The position numbers and the translations under genes are program-made. Under the pieces are notes generated by a model that was not told the origin of the DNA, did not search any database, and saw nothing but the letters and a program-made list of their open reading frames with translations. A stretch of DNA of 64,000 nt from AP-15 sp963814865 (GTDB lineage: Bacteria > Pseudomonadota > Alphaproteobacteria > ATCC43930 > CGMCC-115725): NCBI GenBank assembly GCA_963814865.1, contig CAWFEN010000010.1, positions 744,001-808,000 on the forward strand. The letters run 5' to 3'. This document shows positions 1 through 11,188 of the stretch, in pieces (position 1 is the first letter of the stretch; each line of letters begins with the position of its first letter).

Positions 1-45
1 TCCGCTTGCTCCGCCGGCCCGCGCTTGGGCAAGGTGTCGGGAACG

Positions 46-1665
46 ATGACCGTGCTCGCCACCGCGCTCGATCTGCGCTCCGAGGCTTTCCGCGGCAACG
101 CGGCGGCGATGCGGGAGCTGGTCGCGGATTTGCGCGCGAAATTGGCGAGAATCGAAGAGGGGGGCGGGGCCGAGGCGCGGCGGCGGCATTTGCGGCGCGG
201 TAAGTTATTGCCGCGCGAGCGGGTGCGGCTGCTGCTCGATCCGGGATCGCCGTTTCTCGAATTGTCGCCGCTCGCCGCTTTCGGCATGTATGACGGCGAG
301 GTGCCGGCGGCTGGGATCATCACCGGCATCGGCCGGATCATGGGGCGCGAATGCGTGGTCGTCGCCAACGACGCGACGGTCAAGGGCGGCACCTATTTTC
401 CGATCACCGTCAAAAAGCATCTGCGCGCCCAGGAGATCGCCGCCGAGAACCGGCTGCCCTGCCTTTATCTGGTCGATTCGGGCGGCGCCTTTCTGCCGGC
501 GCAGGACGAGGTGTTTCCTGACCGCGAGCATTTCGGCCGCATCTTCTACAATCAGGCGCGGCTGTCGGCGGCGGGGGTGCCCCAGGTCGCGCTGGTCATG
601 GGCTCGTGCACCGCGGGCGGCGCCTATGTGCCGGCAATGTCGGACGAATCGATCATCGTCAAGGGCGAGGGGACGATTTTCTTGGCCGGACCGCCATTGG
701 TGCGCGCCGCGACCGGCGAGATCGTCACCGCCGAGGAGCTGGGCGGCGCAGAGGTGCACAGCCGGATCTCCGGGGTCACCGACCATTACGCGCTCGACGA
801 CCATCATGCGCTCGGAATCGCGCGGCGGATCGTCGGCAATCTGAACCGGGCGAAGCAGATTGGGGTCGAGGTGATGCCGCCGGTCGAGCCGAACTACCCG
901 GCCGACGAGCTTTACGGCGTCGTTCCGCAGGACACCCGCCAGCCCTACGACGTGCGCGAAATCATCGCCCGCATCGTCGACTCAAGCGAATTCGACGAGT
1001 TCAAACGGCTCTACGGGCCGACGCTGGTCTGCGGCTTTGCCCGGATCTGGGGGTATCCGGTCGGCATCCTCGCCAATAACGGCATTCTGTTCTCCGAAAG
1101 CGCCCTGAAGGCCGCGCATTTTATCGAATTGTGCGCGCAGCGGCTGATCCCCCTGGTGTTTCTGCAGAACATCACCGGATTCATGGTGGGCAAGAAATAC
1201 GAGGCCGGCGGCATCGCCAAGGACGGTGCCAAGATGGTGACCGCGGTCGCCACCGCCGCGGTGCCGAAATTCACCGTGATCATCGGCGGCAGCTTCGGCG
1301 CCGGCAATTACGGCATGTGCGGGCGCGCCTATGGCCCGCGCTTTTTGTGGATGTGGCCGAATGCGCGGATCTCAGTGATGGGCGGCGAGCAGGCGGCCTC
1401 GGTCCTGGCGCAGATCCGCCGCGATGCGCGCGAAGCACGCGGCGAGACGTGGAGCGCCGCCGAAGATGAGCAATTCAAGGCGCCGATCCGCGCCCAGTAC
1501 GAGACCCAGGGCCACCCCTGTTACGCGAGTGCCAGGCTGTGGGATGACGGGGTGATCGACCCGGCCGATACGCGCATGGTACTGGCCTTGGCGATCTCGG
1601 CGAGCCTCAACGCGCCGGTCGAACCGTGGCGCGACGGCGCCCGCTTCGGCGTGTTCCGCATGTGA
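46..1665 (+). CDS. mccB: Acyl-CoA carboxylase carboxyltransferase (beta) subunit, probably methylcrotonyl-CoA carboxylase
   Basis: Transfers the carboxyl group from carboxybiotin to an acyl-CoA, probably 3-methylcrotonyl-CoA in leucine breakdown. The 539-residue protein has the two-lobed carboxyltransferase fold of the family. The N-terminal half has the acyl-CoA site region with CTAGGAYVPAMSDE near residue 190, and the C-terminal half has QNITGFMVGKKYEAGGIAK and GGSFGAGNYGMCGRAYGPR. Length matches MccB (about 535). I chose ATG 46 because MTVLATALD is the usual family start; an upstream TTG at 25 is in frame but less likely. It opens an operon with the biotin-carrying subunit at 3012. A geranyl-CoA or propionyl-CoA carboxylase is a less likely alternative. 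Confidence 0.93.
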   Translation: MTVLATALDLRSEAFRGNAAAMRELVADLRAKLARIEEGGGAEARRRHLRRGKLLPRERVRLLLDPGSPFLELSPLAAFGMYDGEVPAAGIITGIGRIMGRECVVVANDATVKGGTYFPITVKKHLRAQEIAAENRLPCLYLVDSGGAFLPAQDEVFPDREHFGRIFYNQARLSAAGVPQVALVMGSCTAGGAYVPAMSDESIIVKGEGTIFLAGPPLVRAATGEIVTAEELGGAEVHSRISGVTDHYALDDHHALGIARRIVGNLNRAKQIGVEVMPPVEPNYPADELYGVVPQDTRQPYDVREIIARIVDSSEFDEFKRLYGPTLVCGFARIWGYPVGILANNGILFSESALKAAHFIELCAQRLIPLVFLQNITGFMVGKKYEAGGIAKDGAKMVTAVATAAVPKFTVIIGGSFGAGNYGMCGRAYGPRFLWMWPNARISVMGGEQAASVLAQIRRDAREARGETWSAAEDEQFKAPIRAQYETQGHPCYASARLWDDGVIDPADTRMVLALAISASLNAPVEPWRDGARFGVFRM

Positions 1666-1685
1666 GAGATCGTAAGAATCCGAGC

Positions 1686-2081
1686 ATGGTTGCCAGCGAC
1701 AGTTTTGCCGATTTCCTGCGTGAGCAACTGGCGCCGCTCGGCCACATCTCCATGCGGCGCATGTTCGGCAAGACCGGCGTGTTCTGCGACGGCCTGATGC
1801 TCGGGATGGTAACCGACAACACGCTCTACTTCCGGGTCGATGACGGCAATCGCGCGACTTTCGAGGAAGCAGCGTCCTTGCCGCCGCTCAACTACAGGAA
1901 AAAGGGGGAACTCATCGATCTCTCTTTCTGGCGGGTGCCGGAGAGGCTGTTCGACGAACCGGATGAGTTCGTCGCATGGGCGGAAGCGGCGCTGGCGGCG
2001 GCGCGCCGGGTCGCCCTAAAGCGAGACTGCACTGCGCCAAGACGAAAATCAAAACTCCCAGCAACGGGCCAATCGCCATGA
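1686..2081 (+). CDS. TfoX N-terminal domain protein
   Basis: Small 131-residue protein with the TfoX N-terminal fold, seen in ISMRRMFGKTGVFCDGLMLGM and the following YFRVDD and PPLNYRKKGELIDL segments. It lacks the C-terminal helix-hairpin-helix part of full-length TfoX, so a competence role cannot be assumed. These stand-alone domains are common in alphaproteobacteria and their function is not established. It starts 20 bases after mccB stops. Its stop overlaps the next start (ATGA at 2078-2081), which suggests translational coupling within the carboxylase operon. The basic C-terminal tail is not part of the domain. Confidence 0.85.
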   Translation: MVASDSFADFLREQLAPLGHISMRRMFGKTGVFCDGLMLGMVTDNTLYFRVDDGNRATFEEAASLPPLNYRKKGELIDLSFWRVPERLFDEPDEFVAWAEAALAAARRVALKRDCTAPRRKSKLPATGQSP

Positions 2082-3010
2082 AGTTCGGCATCCAAAACTC
2101 ATCCTGGCTCGATCCTGCTGATCCCGCAGAGGCCTTCGAGGCGGTGAAGGCGAAAGCGCAGTGGGCGGAGGATCACGGCTTTGTCTGGTTCTCGGTCCTG
2201 GATCACATGATCCAGATCCCCCGTGTCGGCGCGCCCGATGAGCCGTTCCTGGAAGGCTGGACCGTGTTGGCGGCGCTGGCTGGCGTCACGAGCCGCATCC
2301 GTCTCGCCACCCTGTGCACGGCCGTCGGTTATCGCAATCCCGCGCATCTCGCCAAGATCGCGGCGAGCGTCGATCTGATCAGCCGGGGACGGCTGACGCT
2401 CGGCATCGGCGCCGGCTTTTTCGAGGGCGAATACCGGCAATATGGCTGGGAGTTCCCGCCAAAGCCGGCAACCCGCATCCGGCAGATGGAGGAAGCGGTC
2501 AGGCTGATCCTCACGATGTGGACCGAGCCGCGGACGACCTTTCACGGCCGGTTTTTCCGCGTCGAGGACGCGATCCTCGAACCGAAGCCGGCGCAAAAAC
2601 CGCATCCGCCGGTGCTGATCGCTGGCGGTGGCGAGCGGATGACGTTGCGCGCGGTCGCCCATCTGGCCGATGCCTGCAATCTCGTCGGCAGTGACGTGGC
2701 GGAGACGCGGCGCAAACTCGCGGTGCTGCGCCGGCATTGCGACGCGGCAAATCGCGATTACGACACGATTGAAAAGACGCACGTTCAGGCTTGGGTTCTG
2801 GCCCGCAACGAAGCCGTAACAGCGGCAAAACGCGACCGGCCGGCGACTGCTCTTGAAGCGTCGCCCGGCTTTGTCGGCACGGTATCCGAGGCGGTCGATC
2901 TGGTCGGGCAATACCAGGATGCGGGCATCGATTTGCTGATCAATGGCGACCGGAACGACGAAGAGTCGCGTGAACTTTTCGCCTCCGATGTCATGCCGCA
3001 TTTTGCCTAA
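2078..3010 (+). CDS. LLM class (luciferase-like) flavin-dependent oxidoreductase
   Basis: A 310-residue TIM-barrel oxidoreductase of the bacterial luciferase-like superfamily, which uses F420 or FMN. Visible hallmarks are the N-terminal MKFGIQ strand, WFSVLDHM, the segment LATLCTAVGYRNPAHLAK, SRGRLTLGIGAGFFEGEY and the later PPVLIAGGGERMTLR. The subtype looks like the F420-dependent families, but the cofactor cannot be read from sequence alone. ATG 2078 overlaps the TfoX-like stop and the gene ends one base before the mccA start, so it is embedded in the carboxylase operon. A role in acyl or terpenoid catabolism is an inference from context only. Confidence 0.88.
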   Translation: MKFGIQNSSWLDPADPAEAFEAVKAKAQWAEDHGFVWFSVLDHMIQIPRVGAPDEPFLEGWTVLAALAGVTSRIRLATLCTAVGYRNPAHLAKIAASVDLISRGRLTLGIGAGFFEGEYRQYGWEFPPKPATRIRQMEEAVRLILTMWTEPRTTFHGRFFRVEDAILEPKPAQKPHPPVLIAGGGERMTLRAVAHLADACNLVGSDVAETRRKLAVLRRHCDAANRDYDTIEKTHVQAWVLARNEAVTAAKRDRPATALEASPGFVGTVSEAVDLVGQYQDAGIDLLINGDRNDEESRELFASDVMPHFA

Positions 3011-3011
3011 C

Positions 3012-5030
3012 GTGTTCGCCAAGATCCTGGTCGCCAATCGCGGCGAGATCGCCTGCCGCATCATCCGCACCGCGCGGCGGATGGGGATCGCCACGGTCGC
3101 GGTCTATTCCGAGGCCGATCGCGGGGCATTGCACGTCGAACTCGCCGACGAGGCGTGGCCGATCGGGGCGGCGCCGGCGCGCGACAGCTATCTGAACATC
3201 GGCGCGATCATCGCGGCGGCGCGGGCAAGCGGCGCCGAGGCGGCGCATCCGGGCTACGGCTTTCTGTCGGAGAATGCCGATTTCGCCGAGGCGTGCGAGA
3301 AGGCGGGGCTGGTCTTCATCGGACCGCCGGCCGGAGCGATGCGGGCGATGGGCTCGAAGGCGGCGGCCAAGACATTGATGGCGCGGGCCGGCGTGCCCCT
3401 CGTGCCGGGCTATCACGGCGACGACCAGGATCCCGGCCATCTCGCCGAGGAAGCCCGGCGGATCGGCTTTCCGGTGCTGATCAAAGCCGCGGCCGGCGGC
3501 GGCGGACGGGGGATGCGCGTCGTCGCCGAATTCGGCGAATTCGCCGCGGCGCTCGAAGGGGCAAAGCGTGAAGCCGCCGGCGCCTTTGGCGACGATCGGA
3601 TGCTGATCGAAAAATACCTGGCGCGGCCGCGGCACATCGAGGTGCAGATTTTTGCCGACCGGCACGGCAATGCGGTCCACATATTCGACCGCGACTGCTC
3701 GATCCAGCGCCGCCACCAGAAGGTCATCGAGGAGGCGCCGGCGCCGGCGCTCGATGAAGAACGGCGACTGGCGATGGGCAAGGCCGCGGTAAATGCCGCG
3801 CGCGCGGTCGGCTATGCCGGCGCCGGCACCGTCGAGTTCATCGCGGACGCCGACGGCTATTATTTCATCGAGATGAATACGCGCTTGCAGGTCGAGCACA
3901 CTGTGACCGAGGCGGTGACCGGGCTCGATCTCGTCGAATGGCAATTGCGGGTCGCGGCCGGCGAAAAGCTGCCGCTGCGCCAAAAGGATCTCGCCATCCG
4001 CGGACACGCGATCGAGGCGCGGCTCTATGCCGAAGACCCGGCGCGCGGCTTTCTGCCGCAGACGGGGACGCTCCATGGCCTGCGCCTGCCGGCGGCGGAA
4101 ATCGCGCGGGTCGATACCGGGGTGCGGCAGGGCGATGCGGTGACGCCCTATTACGATCCGATGATCGCCAAGATCATCGCCTGGGGCGAGGATCGGCCGG
4201 CCGCGATCGGCCGGCTGTGCCGGGCGCTCGCCGAGACGGCGGTCCTCGGCCTGCGCACCAATCTCGGCCTTCTGGCGCGGGTCGCGGCGCAGCCCGAATT
4301 CGCCGCGGCCGAGATCGACACCGGGTTCATCGAACATCACCGCACGGCACTGTTTCCACCGCGCCGAGAGGCGCCCGATGCCGCGCTCGCCGCGGCCGCA
4401 CTGGCGCGGCTGTTGGCCGGCGCGGCGGCGGCGAGCGCCAGGGCGGCGCGCGCGGGCGACCCGTTTTCACCCTGGGCGAGCGTCGACGGCTGGCGCCCGA
4501 GCGGCAGAAGCCACCAGGATCTCGTGTTTCGCGACGACACCGAAGAACGCACGGTCACAGCGACCGCCGCCGAAACCGGCTGGCGGCTGCAGTTCGATGG
4601 CGAGGTCGGTTGCCGGACGGTCGTCGCGAGCGGCGGCCCCCGGTCGGACGGGAGCTTCGCGATCGCGCTCGACGGCGCCCACAGGCGACTGATCGTGCTC
4701 GGTCACGGCTCCGAATGGGCGGTGTTTTTCGACGGCGAAAGCTGGCGGCTCGTCGAAATCGACCCGCTCGCCGCGCATCGGGATGAAGATCCGTCTGGCG
4801 GCCGGCTGACGGCGCCGATGCCGGGGCGCATCACCCAGCTCCTGGTCCGGGCCGGCGATGCGGTACGGCGCGGCCAGCCGCTGATCGTGCTCGAAGCGAT
4901 GAAGATGGAGCACACCGTGGCGGCACCTGCCGACGGGACCGTCGCGGCGGTGCGCTTCGCCGTCGGCGATCTGGTCGAAGAGGGCGCCGAGCTCGTCGCC
5001 CTCGCAATCTCCGGGGCCGATCAGGCCTGA
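3012..5030 (+). CDS. mccA: Acyl-CoA carboxylase biotin carboxylase/biotin carrier (alpha) subunit
   Basis: Carboxylates its own biotin using ATP and bicarbonate, then feeds the MccB subunit. The 672-residue protein starts with the biotin carboxylase N-domain (KILVANRGEIACRIIRTARR). An ATP-grasp domain follows with the glycine-rich loop AAAGGGGRGMR near residue 160 and RDCSIQRRHQKVIEEAPAP. FIEMNTRLQVEHTVTEAVTG is the biotin carboxylase signature. The C-terminal biotinyl domain carries the attachment lysine in VLEAMKMEH. The start is GTG 3012 (VFAKILVANRGE), one base after the LLM gene stops; a longer in-frame extension upstream overlaps that gene and is unlikely. Length fits MccA of about 660. 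Confidence 0.94.
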   Translation: MFAKILVANRGEIACRIIRTARRMGIATVAVYSEADRGALHVELADEAWPIGAAPARDSYLNIGAIIAAARASGAEAAHPGYGFLSENADFAEACEKAGLVFIGPPAGAMRAMGSKAAAKTLMARAGVPLVPGYHGDDQDPGHLAEEARRIGFPVLIKAAAGGGGRGMRVVAEFGEFAAALEGAKREAAGAFGDDRMLIEKYLARPRHIEVQIFADRHGNAVHIFDRDCSIQRRHQKVIEEAPAPALDEERRLAMGKAAVNAARAVGYAGAGTVEFIADADGYYFIEMNTRLQVEHTVTEAVTGLDLVEWQLRVAAGEKLPLRQKDLAIRGHAIEARLYAEDPARGFLPQTGTLHGLRLPAAEIARVDTGVRQGDAVTPYYDPMIAKIIAWGEDRPAAIGRLCRALAETAVLGLRTNLGLLARVAAQPEFAAAEIDTGFIEHHRTALFPPRREAPDAALAAAALARLLAGAAAASARAARAGDPFSPWASVDGWRPSGRSHQDLVFRDDTEERTVTATAAETGWRLQFDGEVGCRTVVASGGPRSDGSFAIALDGAHRRLIVLGHGSEWAVFFDGESWRLVEIDPLAAHRDEDPSGGRLTAPMPGRITQLLVRAGDAVRRGQPLIVLEAMKMEHTVAAPADGTVAAVRFAVGDLVEEGAELVALAISGADQA

Positions 5031-5045
5031 GCCGGCGCCGCGCCG

Positions 5046-5456
5046 ATGCCGCTGCATCTCTTGAAGCTCGCCGTCGGCATCGACGATATCGAGCATCTGC
5101 GGCAGGTGCGCGCGGCGCGGACGGCCCAGCTGGGCGGCAGCTGGGTCTATACCCGGAACCGGCCGCGCCGCGCCGAAGAGGTGCTCGACGGCGGCTCGAT
5201 CTACTGGATCATCCGCGGCCACATTCGGGTCCGGCAGCTTGTGACCGGGTTCCGCAGCGAGCGCGACGACAACGGCCGCCGCTACTGCCTGATCGGGGTC
5301 GATGCGGTTCTGGTCCTGACCCTGCCGCGGCCGTTCCGCCCATTCCAGGGCTGGCGTTATCTGCTGCCGGAGACGGCACCGCCCGATCGGTCCGGCGGCG
5401 AGGAATTGCTGCCCGACCGCATGCTGGCCGAGCTGCGGGCGCTCGGGCTGATCTGA
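5046..5456 (+). CDS. DUF1489 family protein
   Basis: A 136-residue protein of the DUF1489 family, typical of alphaproteobacteria and without a known function. Family features are the start MPLHLLKLAVGID, then the arginine-rich WVYTRNRPRRAEEVLDGGSI, YWIIRGHIRVRQ and the C-terminal FQGWRYL. It begins 15 bases after mccA and probably belongs to the same transcript, but nothing shows a role in the carboxylase. It is soluble with no signal peptide. Confidence 0.85.
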   Translation: MPLHLLKLAVGIDDIEHLRQVRAARTAQLGGSWVYTRNRPRRAEEVLDGGSIYWIIRGHIRVRQLVTGFRSERDDNGRRYCLIGVDAVLVLTLPRPFRPFQGWRYLLPETAPPDRSGGEELLPDRMLAELRALGLI

Positions 5457-5586
5457 GCATGTGAAGATTTTGCCGGCGATCCTCTGGGTGGCCTGGGTCG
5501 CGGCCTCGATCTTGGGCTCGCCGCGCTGCTTTTGCGGAGCCGACCCTGTTGCCCCTCGATAAACTCCGTCTCCGCGAGATCGGGTA

Positions 5587-5615
5587 TTGACGTGGGTTAT
5601 GGGGTGGGGTTATAA
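5587..5615 (+). promoter_or_regulatory. Probable sigma-70 promoter of the rRNA operon
   Basis: TTGACG at 5587-5592 and TTATAA at 5610-5615 are separated by exactly 17 bases, about 215 bases before the 16S start. This is the strongest housekeeping-type promoter visible in the upstream gap (5457-5828), where I found no gene. Confidence 0.7.
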
Positions 5616-5828
5616 GCGCGACCCCTTGGCTGGGCCTGCGGTATTGGCGGGAGTTGGCTGGGGCTGCTGATTGAGATTGTGGGGAAGGGAAGGGATGCGC
5701 GGGCGGCGGCGCGGGTTTGCCGTTCGTTCGCGCGCAATGCGAGCGTTTTGGTGGCCCTGAACGGGTCTGTCTGGCGGGCATTTGCCGGGGTTTTGGCCGC
5801 GGCGATGTCGGCAGGGTGGGCTTGGGAT

Positions 5829-7349
<1,521 letters not shown>

Positions 7350-7500
7350 GGATGTCCAGAGGTCAGAGATCAGAAGACAGAGACCGGCAACGGTCGCTGA
7401 TGCGATCTTTCCTCCGGCTTTCCACAATGCCGGGGCTCGGCGGATCTGCGATCCGACCGCCGCTCTCCGGCCGCGACGCCGCCGCCTGCGCATCCCTTCT

Positions 7501-7554
7501 CCCGAGCATCGTTGGGCTCCCGAGCATCGTTGGGCTCCCGAGCGTCGTCGGGCG
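7501..7554 (+). repeat. Three tandem 18-bp repeats in the 16S-tRNA-Ile spacer
   Basis: CCCGAGCATCGTTGGGCT is repeated at 7501, 7519 and, with three changes, 7537. It lies in transcribed spacer, so copy number could vary between rrn operons or strains. Confidence 0.85.
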
Positions 7555-7635
7555 CGGCCCGGCCGGCTGTTCCGGTGTTGCCGGCTGCTGCTGCTGGAGA
7601 GCGGCCCTGCGGGCCGGCTGCCGGGGCGGTCTGCG

Positions 7636-7712
7636 GGGCTAGTAGCTCAGCTGGTTAGAGCGCGCGCTTGATAAGCGTGAGGTCGGAGGTTCAAATCCTC
7701 CCTGGCCCACCA
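7636..7712 (+). tRNA. tRNA-Ile (GAT anticodon)
   Basis: A 77-base cloverleaf with encoded CCA. The acceptor arm GGGCTAG pairs with CTGGCCC, allowing one G-U. The anticodon loop TTGATAA reads GAT and the T-loop TTCAAAT is standard. It sits in the 16S-23S spacer in the usual position. Confidence 0.97.
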
Positions 7713-7783
7713 TCCGGACGACGGAGGACAGATAACGGCCGACGGATTTATTCCGTCCTCCGTCTCCGCCGTCCGTCCTCTGA
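7713..7783 (+). other. Long hairpin between tRNA-Ile and tRNA-Ala, related to the 23S insertions
   Basis: The left arm (about 7715-7738, GACGACGGAGGACAGATAACGG) and the right arm (about 7755-7780, with CCGTCCTCCGTC and CCGTCCTC) can fold back on each other. The GACGAC/GGACAG vocabulary is the same as in the 23S intervening hairpins at 8777-8846 and 9478-9925. This suggests a shared origin or repeated insertion of one element type. Confidence 0.6.
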
Positions 7784-7784
7784 G

Positions 7785-7857
7785 GGGGGTGTAGCTCAGT
7801 TGGGAGAGCGCCTGCTTTGCAAGCAGGAGGTCATCGGTTCGATCCCGTTCACCTCCA
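7785..7857 (+). tRNA. tRNA-Ala (TGC anticodon), 3' CCA not encoded
   Basis: The acceptor GGGGGTG pairs with CACCTCC, allowing one G-U. The anticodon loop TTTGCAA gives TGC and the T-loop is TTCGATC. After discriminator A7857 the DNA reads CAG instead of CCA, so the CCA end would be added by tRNA nucleotidyltransferase. The neighbouring tRNA-Ile has its CCA encoded. From here to the 23S start (7858-8231) is spacer without a gene; it contains two copies of GGACAGAGGCCGGGG near 7859-7889. Confidence 0.95.
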
Positions 7858-8776
7858 CAGGACAGAGGCCGGGGGACAGAGGCCGGGGGTCGGAGGTCGG
7901 AATACAGAGGCCGGATACGATCCCGCGGTTTGATCCTGACGGGGGTCTGGTGTCTGATGGCGATGCTCGGAGAAGCACGGATTTCGGTCCGGGAGCGGGC
8001 GGCCGGGGAACCGGCCGGCGGGTCCGGGACGGGGGTTGATTGACGGGTGAAGAGGGAGTTGTGATGTGACCGAGGCGGATGCGCTTTGGCCGGCGCGGGG
8101 TGTGCCCGCGGCGGGCGTTGCGCGTCCGGAAAGTGTCTTCATGCGAGGCCGCTGCCGCGGCGGGGCGGGCCCCCTTGGGGCTGGCCGCTGTGCGCGGCGG
8201 TTTTTGCCGCATCTCCGCGAGGAGGTGCGAGGGATCAAGCGCAATCTAAGGGCATCTGGTGGATGCCTTGGCACTGAGAGGCGATGAAGGACGCGGCACG
8301 CTGCGAAAAGCCCGGGGGAGATGCGAGCGATCGTTGATCCCGGGATCTCCGAATGGGGCAACCCACCCGCCAGGGGCAACTCTTGCGGGTATCCCGCGCT
8401 GAATCCATAGGTGCGGGAGGCGAACCCGGCGAACTGAAACATCTCAGTAGCCGGAGGAACGGACATCAACCGAGACTCCGCGAGTAGTGGCGAGCGAAAG
8501 CGGACGAGGCCAGCGGCTCTTGTTTTTGGTACCGGAAGCGCCTGGAAAGGCGGGCCGGAGCGGGTGACAGCCCCGTACGGGAAACCGGGACAAGGGTCCT
8601 CGAGTAGGGCGGGACACGAGCCATCCTGTCTGAAGATGGGGGGACCACCCTCCAAGCCTAAGTACTCCTCAGTGACCGATAGTGTACCAGTACCGTGAGG
8701 GAAAGGTGAAAAGCACCCCGACGAGGGGAGTGAAACAGTTCCTGAAACCGGATGCCTACAAGCAGTCGGAGGGTTG

Positions 8777-8846
8777 GACGACAGTAGACAGACGACGGAC
8801 GACAGATTTAGCTGTCCTCTGTCGTCCGTTATCTGTCGTCTGGTCT
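8777..8846 (+). other. 23S intervening hairpin (helix 25 region), no ORF
   Basis: Between conserved rRNA segments CAAGCAGTCGGAGG and GGCGTACCTTTTGTATAATGG the usual short stem is replaced by a long near-perfect hairpin. ACAGACGACGGACGACAG on the left matches CTGTCGTCCGTTATCTGTCG on the right around a short loop near 8809. It looks like an IVS without a protein. RNase III cutting is expected from known IVS biology, not shown here. Confidence 0.75.
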
Positions 8847-8911
8847 GACGGCGTACCTTTTGTATAATGGGTCAGCGAGTTGGTCTTGGCAGCGAGCTTA
8901 AGCCGCTAGGC

Positions 8912-8945
<34 letters not shown>

Positions 8946-9384
8946 CGCTCCGAGCAATCGGACAAGTTGCCGGGACCAGACCCGAAACCGGGTGATCTAG
9001 CCATGGGCAGGTTGAAGGTGCGGTAACACGCACTGGAGGACCGAACCCACTACTGTTGCAAAAGTAGGGGATGACTTGTGGCTAGGGGTGAAAGGCCAAT
9101 CAAACTCGGAAATAGCTGGTTCTCCGCGAAATCTATTGAGGTAGAGCGTCGCTTGCTCGCCGCCGGGGGTAGAGCACTGGATGGGCTAGGGGGGCGCGAG
9201 CCTTACCAAACCTAACCAAACTGCGAATACCGGCGAGCGGAGGGCGGCAGCCAGACGGCGGGTGCTAAGGTCCGTCGTCGAGAGGGAAACAGCCCAGACC
9301 GCCAGCTAAGGTCCCCCAGTCGTGGCTAAGTGGGAAAGGATGTGGGACGGCCAAGACAACCAGGAGGTTGGCTCAGAAGCAGCC

Positions 9385-9417
<33 letters not shown>

Positions 9418-9477
9418 TAACAGCTGTCCTGCGCCGAAAATGTAACGGGGCTCAAGCCACGCACCGAAGCTGCGGGT

Positions 9478-9925
9478 GTCGGAGGACAGAAGACAGACGA
9501 CAGAGGACAGAATGGAAGGGGAGCGCAAGCCGGTCGTGTCGTTCGAGGACCGTGACGTCTTTCGGCGCGCGTATCGAGTGTCGCTCGACATCCAGCGGGC
9601 GAGTTTGACGTTTCCGGCGGTGGAGCAGCGGGCTCTGGCCGACCGGATACGTCGCGCTTCGAAGTCCATCTGTGCCAACATCGCCGAAGGCTATGGTCGC
9701 CAGAAAGGGTCGAAAGCGGAGTTCCGCCGCTTTCTGCGGATGGCGATCGGTTCATCGGACGAGATGCGGGTGTGGCGGCGCTATGCCCTCGATCTCGGCT
9801 ATATCGACGAACCAAGCTGGCGGCGCTGGCGCGACGAGTATCAGACGGTCACGCGGATGGTGCAGAGCCTGGCCGACAAGCTCTGAGCCGATCCGTCGTC
9901 TGTCGTCCGTCTTCTGTCCTCCGAC
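9478..9925 (+). mobile_element. 23S rRNA intervening sequence (IVS) in helix 45
   Basis: A 448-base insertion lies between conserved 23S segments CACCGAAGCTGCGG and GTAGCGGAGCGTTC. It is bounded by inverted arms of about 32 bases: GTCGGAGGACAGAAGAC at 9478 and its reverse complement ending at 9925, with a few mismatches further in. It carries the four-helix-bundle gene at 9512-9886. Size, location, flanking arms and cargo match the classic IVS described in Leptospira, Coxiella and others. Confidence 0.9.
9512..9886 (+). CDS. Four-helix-bundle protein encoded in the 23S rRNA intervening sequence (IVP family)
   Basis: A 124-residue protein of the 23S rRNA-intervening-sequence (S23/four-helix-bundle) family. 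Family marks are VVSFEDRDVFRRAYRVSLDI near the N-terminus, LADRIRRASKSICANIAEGY in the middle (the IAEG motif is diagnostic), and SKAEFRRFLRMAIGSSDEMR. It is highly charged and helical with no signal peptide. ATG 9512 follows the left inverted arm; an upstream in-frame GTG at 9476 would read through the arm and is unlikely. The role of these proteins is unsettled: RNA binding, tetramer formation and IVS mobility have been proposed. It is unusual in being translated from within a rRNA gene. Confidence 0.88.
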   Translation: MEGERKPVVSFEDRDVFRRAYRVSLDIQRASLTFPAVEQRALADRIRRASKSICANIAEGYGRQKGSKAEFRRFLRMAIGSSDEMRVWRRYALDLGYIDEPSWRRWRDEYQTVTRMVQSLADKL

Positions 9926-10496
9926 GCGGTAGCGGAGCGTTCCGTAGGCCGGCGAAGCGGGCGCGCGAGCGTCCGTGGAGGTATCGGAAGTGCGAATGCT
10001 GACATGAGTAGCGATAAACAGCGTGAGAAACGCTGTCGCCGAAAGTCCAAGGGTTCCTGCGCAAGGTTAATCCGCGCAGGGTTAGCCGGGCCCCTAAGGC
10101 GAGGGCGAGAGCCGTAGCCGATGGGAATGGGGTCAACATTCCCCAGCCTGCCGGACGTGACGAAGGCCGCAAGCCGTCTTTCCTTACTGGATTGGGAGGG
10201 CGGCGCAGGACTTCCAGGAAACAGCGCCGGCACCAAGACCGTACCCGAAACCGACACAGGTGGACTGGTAGAGCATACCGAGGCGCTTGAGAGAACGGTG
10301 TTGAAGGAACTCGGCAAAATGCCCCCGTAACTTCGGGAGAAGGGGGCCCCGTCTCTGCGCAAGCAGGGGCGGGGGGCACAGAAGAGGGGGTGGCGACTGT
10401 TTACTAAAAACACAGGGCTCTGCGAAGTCGCAAGACGACGTATAGGGTCTGACGCCTGCCCGGTGCCGGAAGGTTAAGAGGAGGGGTTCACGCTCC

Positions 10497-10592
<96 letters not shown>

Positions 10593-10847
10593 CGACTTCC
10601 CCGCTGTCTCCAACACCGGCTCAGCGAAATTGAATTCTCCGTGAAGATGCGGAGTTCCCGCGGTCAGACGGAAAGACCCCGTGCACCTTTACTACAGCTT
10701 TGCAGTGGTGTTAGGGATGGTGTGTGTAGGATAGGCGGGAGCCGTTGAAGCCCTGGCGCCAGTTGGGGTGGAGGCAACCTTGAAATACCGCTCTCACGAT
10801 CTCTGGCATCTAACCGCGGCCCGTCACCCGGGTCCGGGACCCTGCAT

Positions 10848-10878
<31 letters not shown>

Positions 10879-11026
10879 CAAAGAGTAACGGAGGCGCGCG
10901 ATGGTGGGCTCAGGCTGGTCGGAAATCAGCTGTCGAGTGCAATGGCACAAGCCCGCCTGACTGCGAGAGCGACGGCTCGAGCAGAGACGAAAGTCGGCCA
11001 TAGTGATCCGGTGGTCCCACGTGGAC

Positions 11027-11074
<48 letters not shown>

Positions 11075-11103
11075 GACGCCCAAGAGTCCATATCGACGGC
11101 GTC

Positions 11104-11143
<40 letters not shown>

Positions 11144-11144
11144 G

Positions 11145-11188
<44 letters not shown>

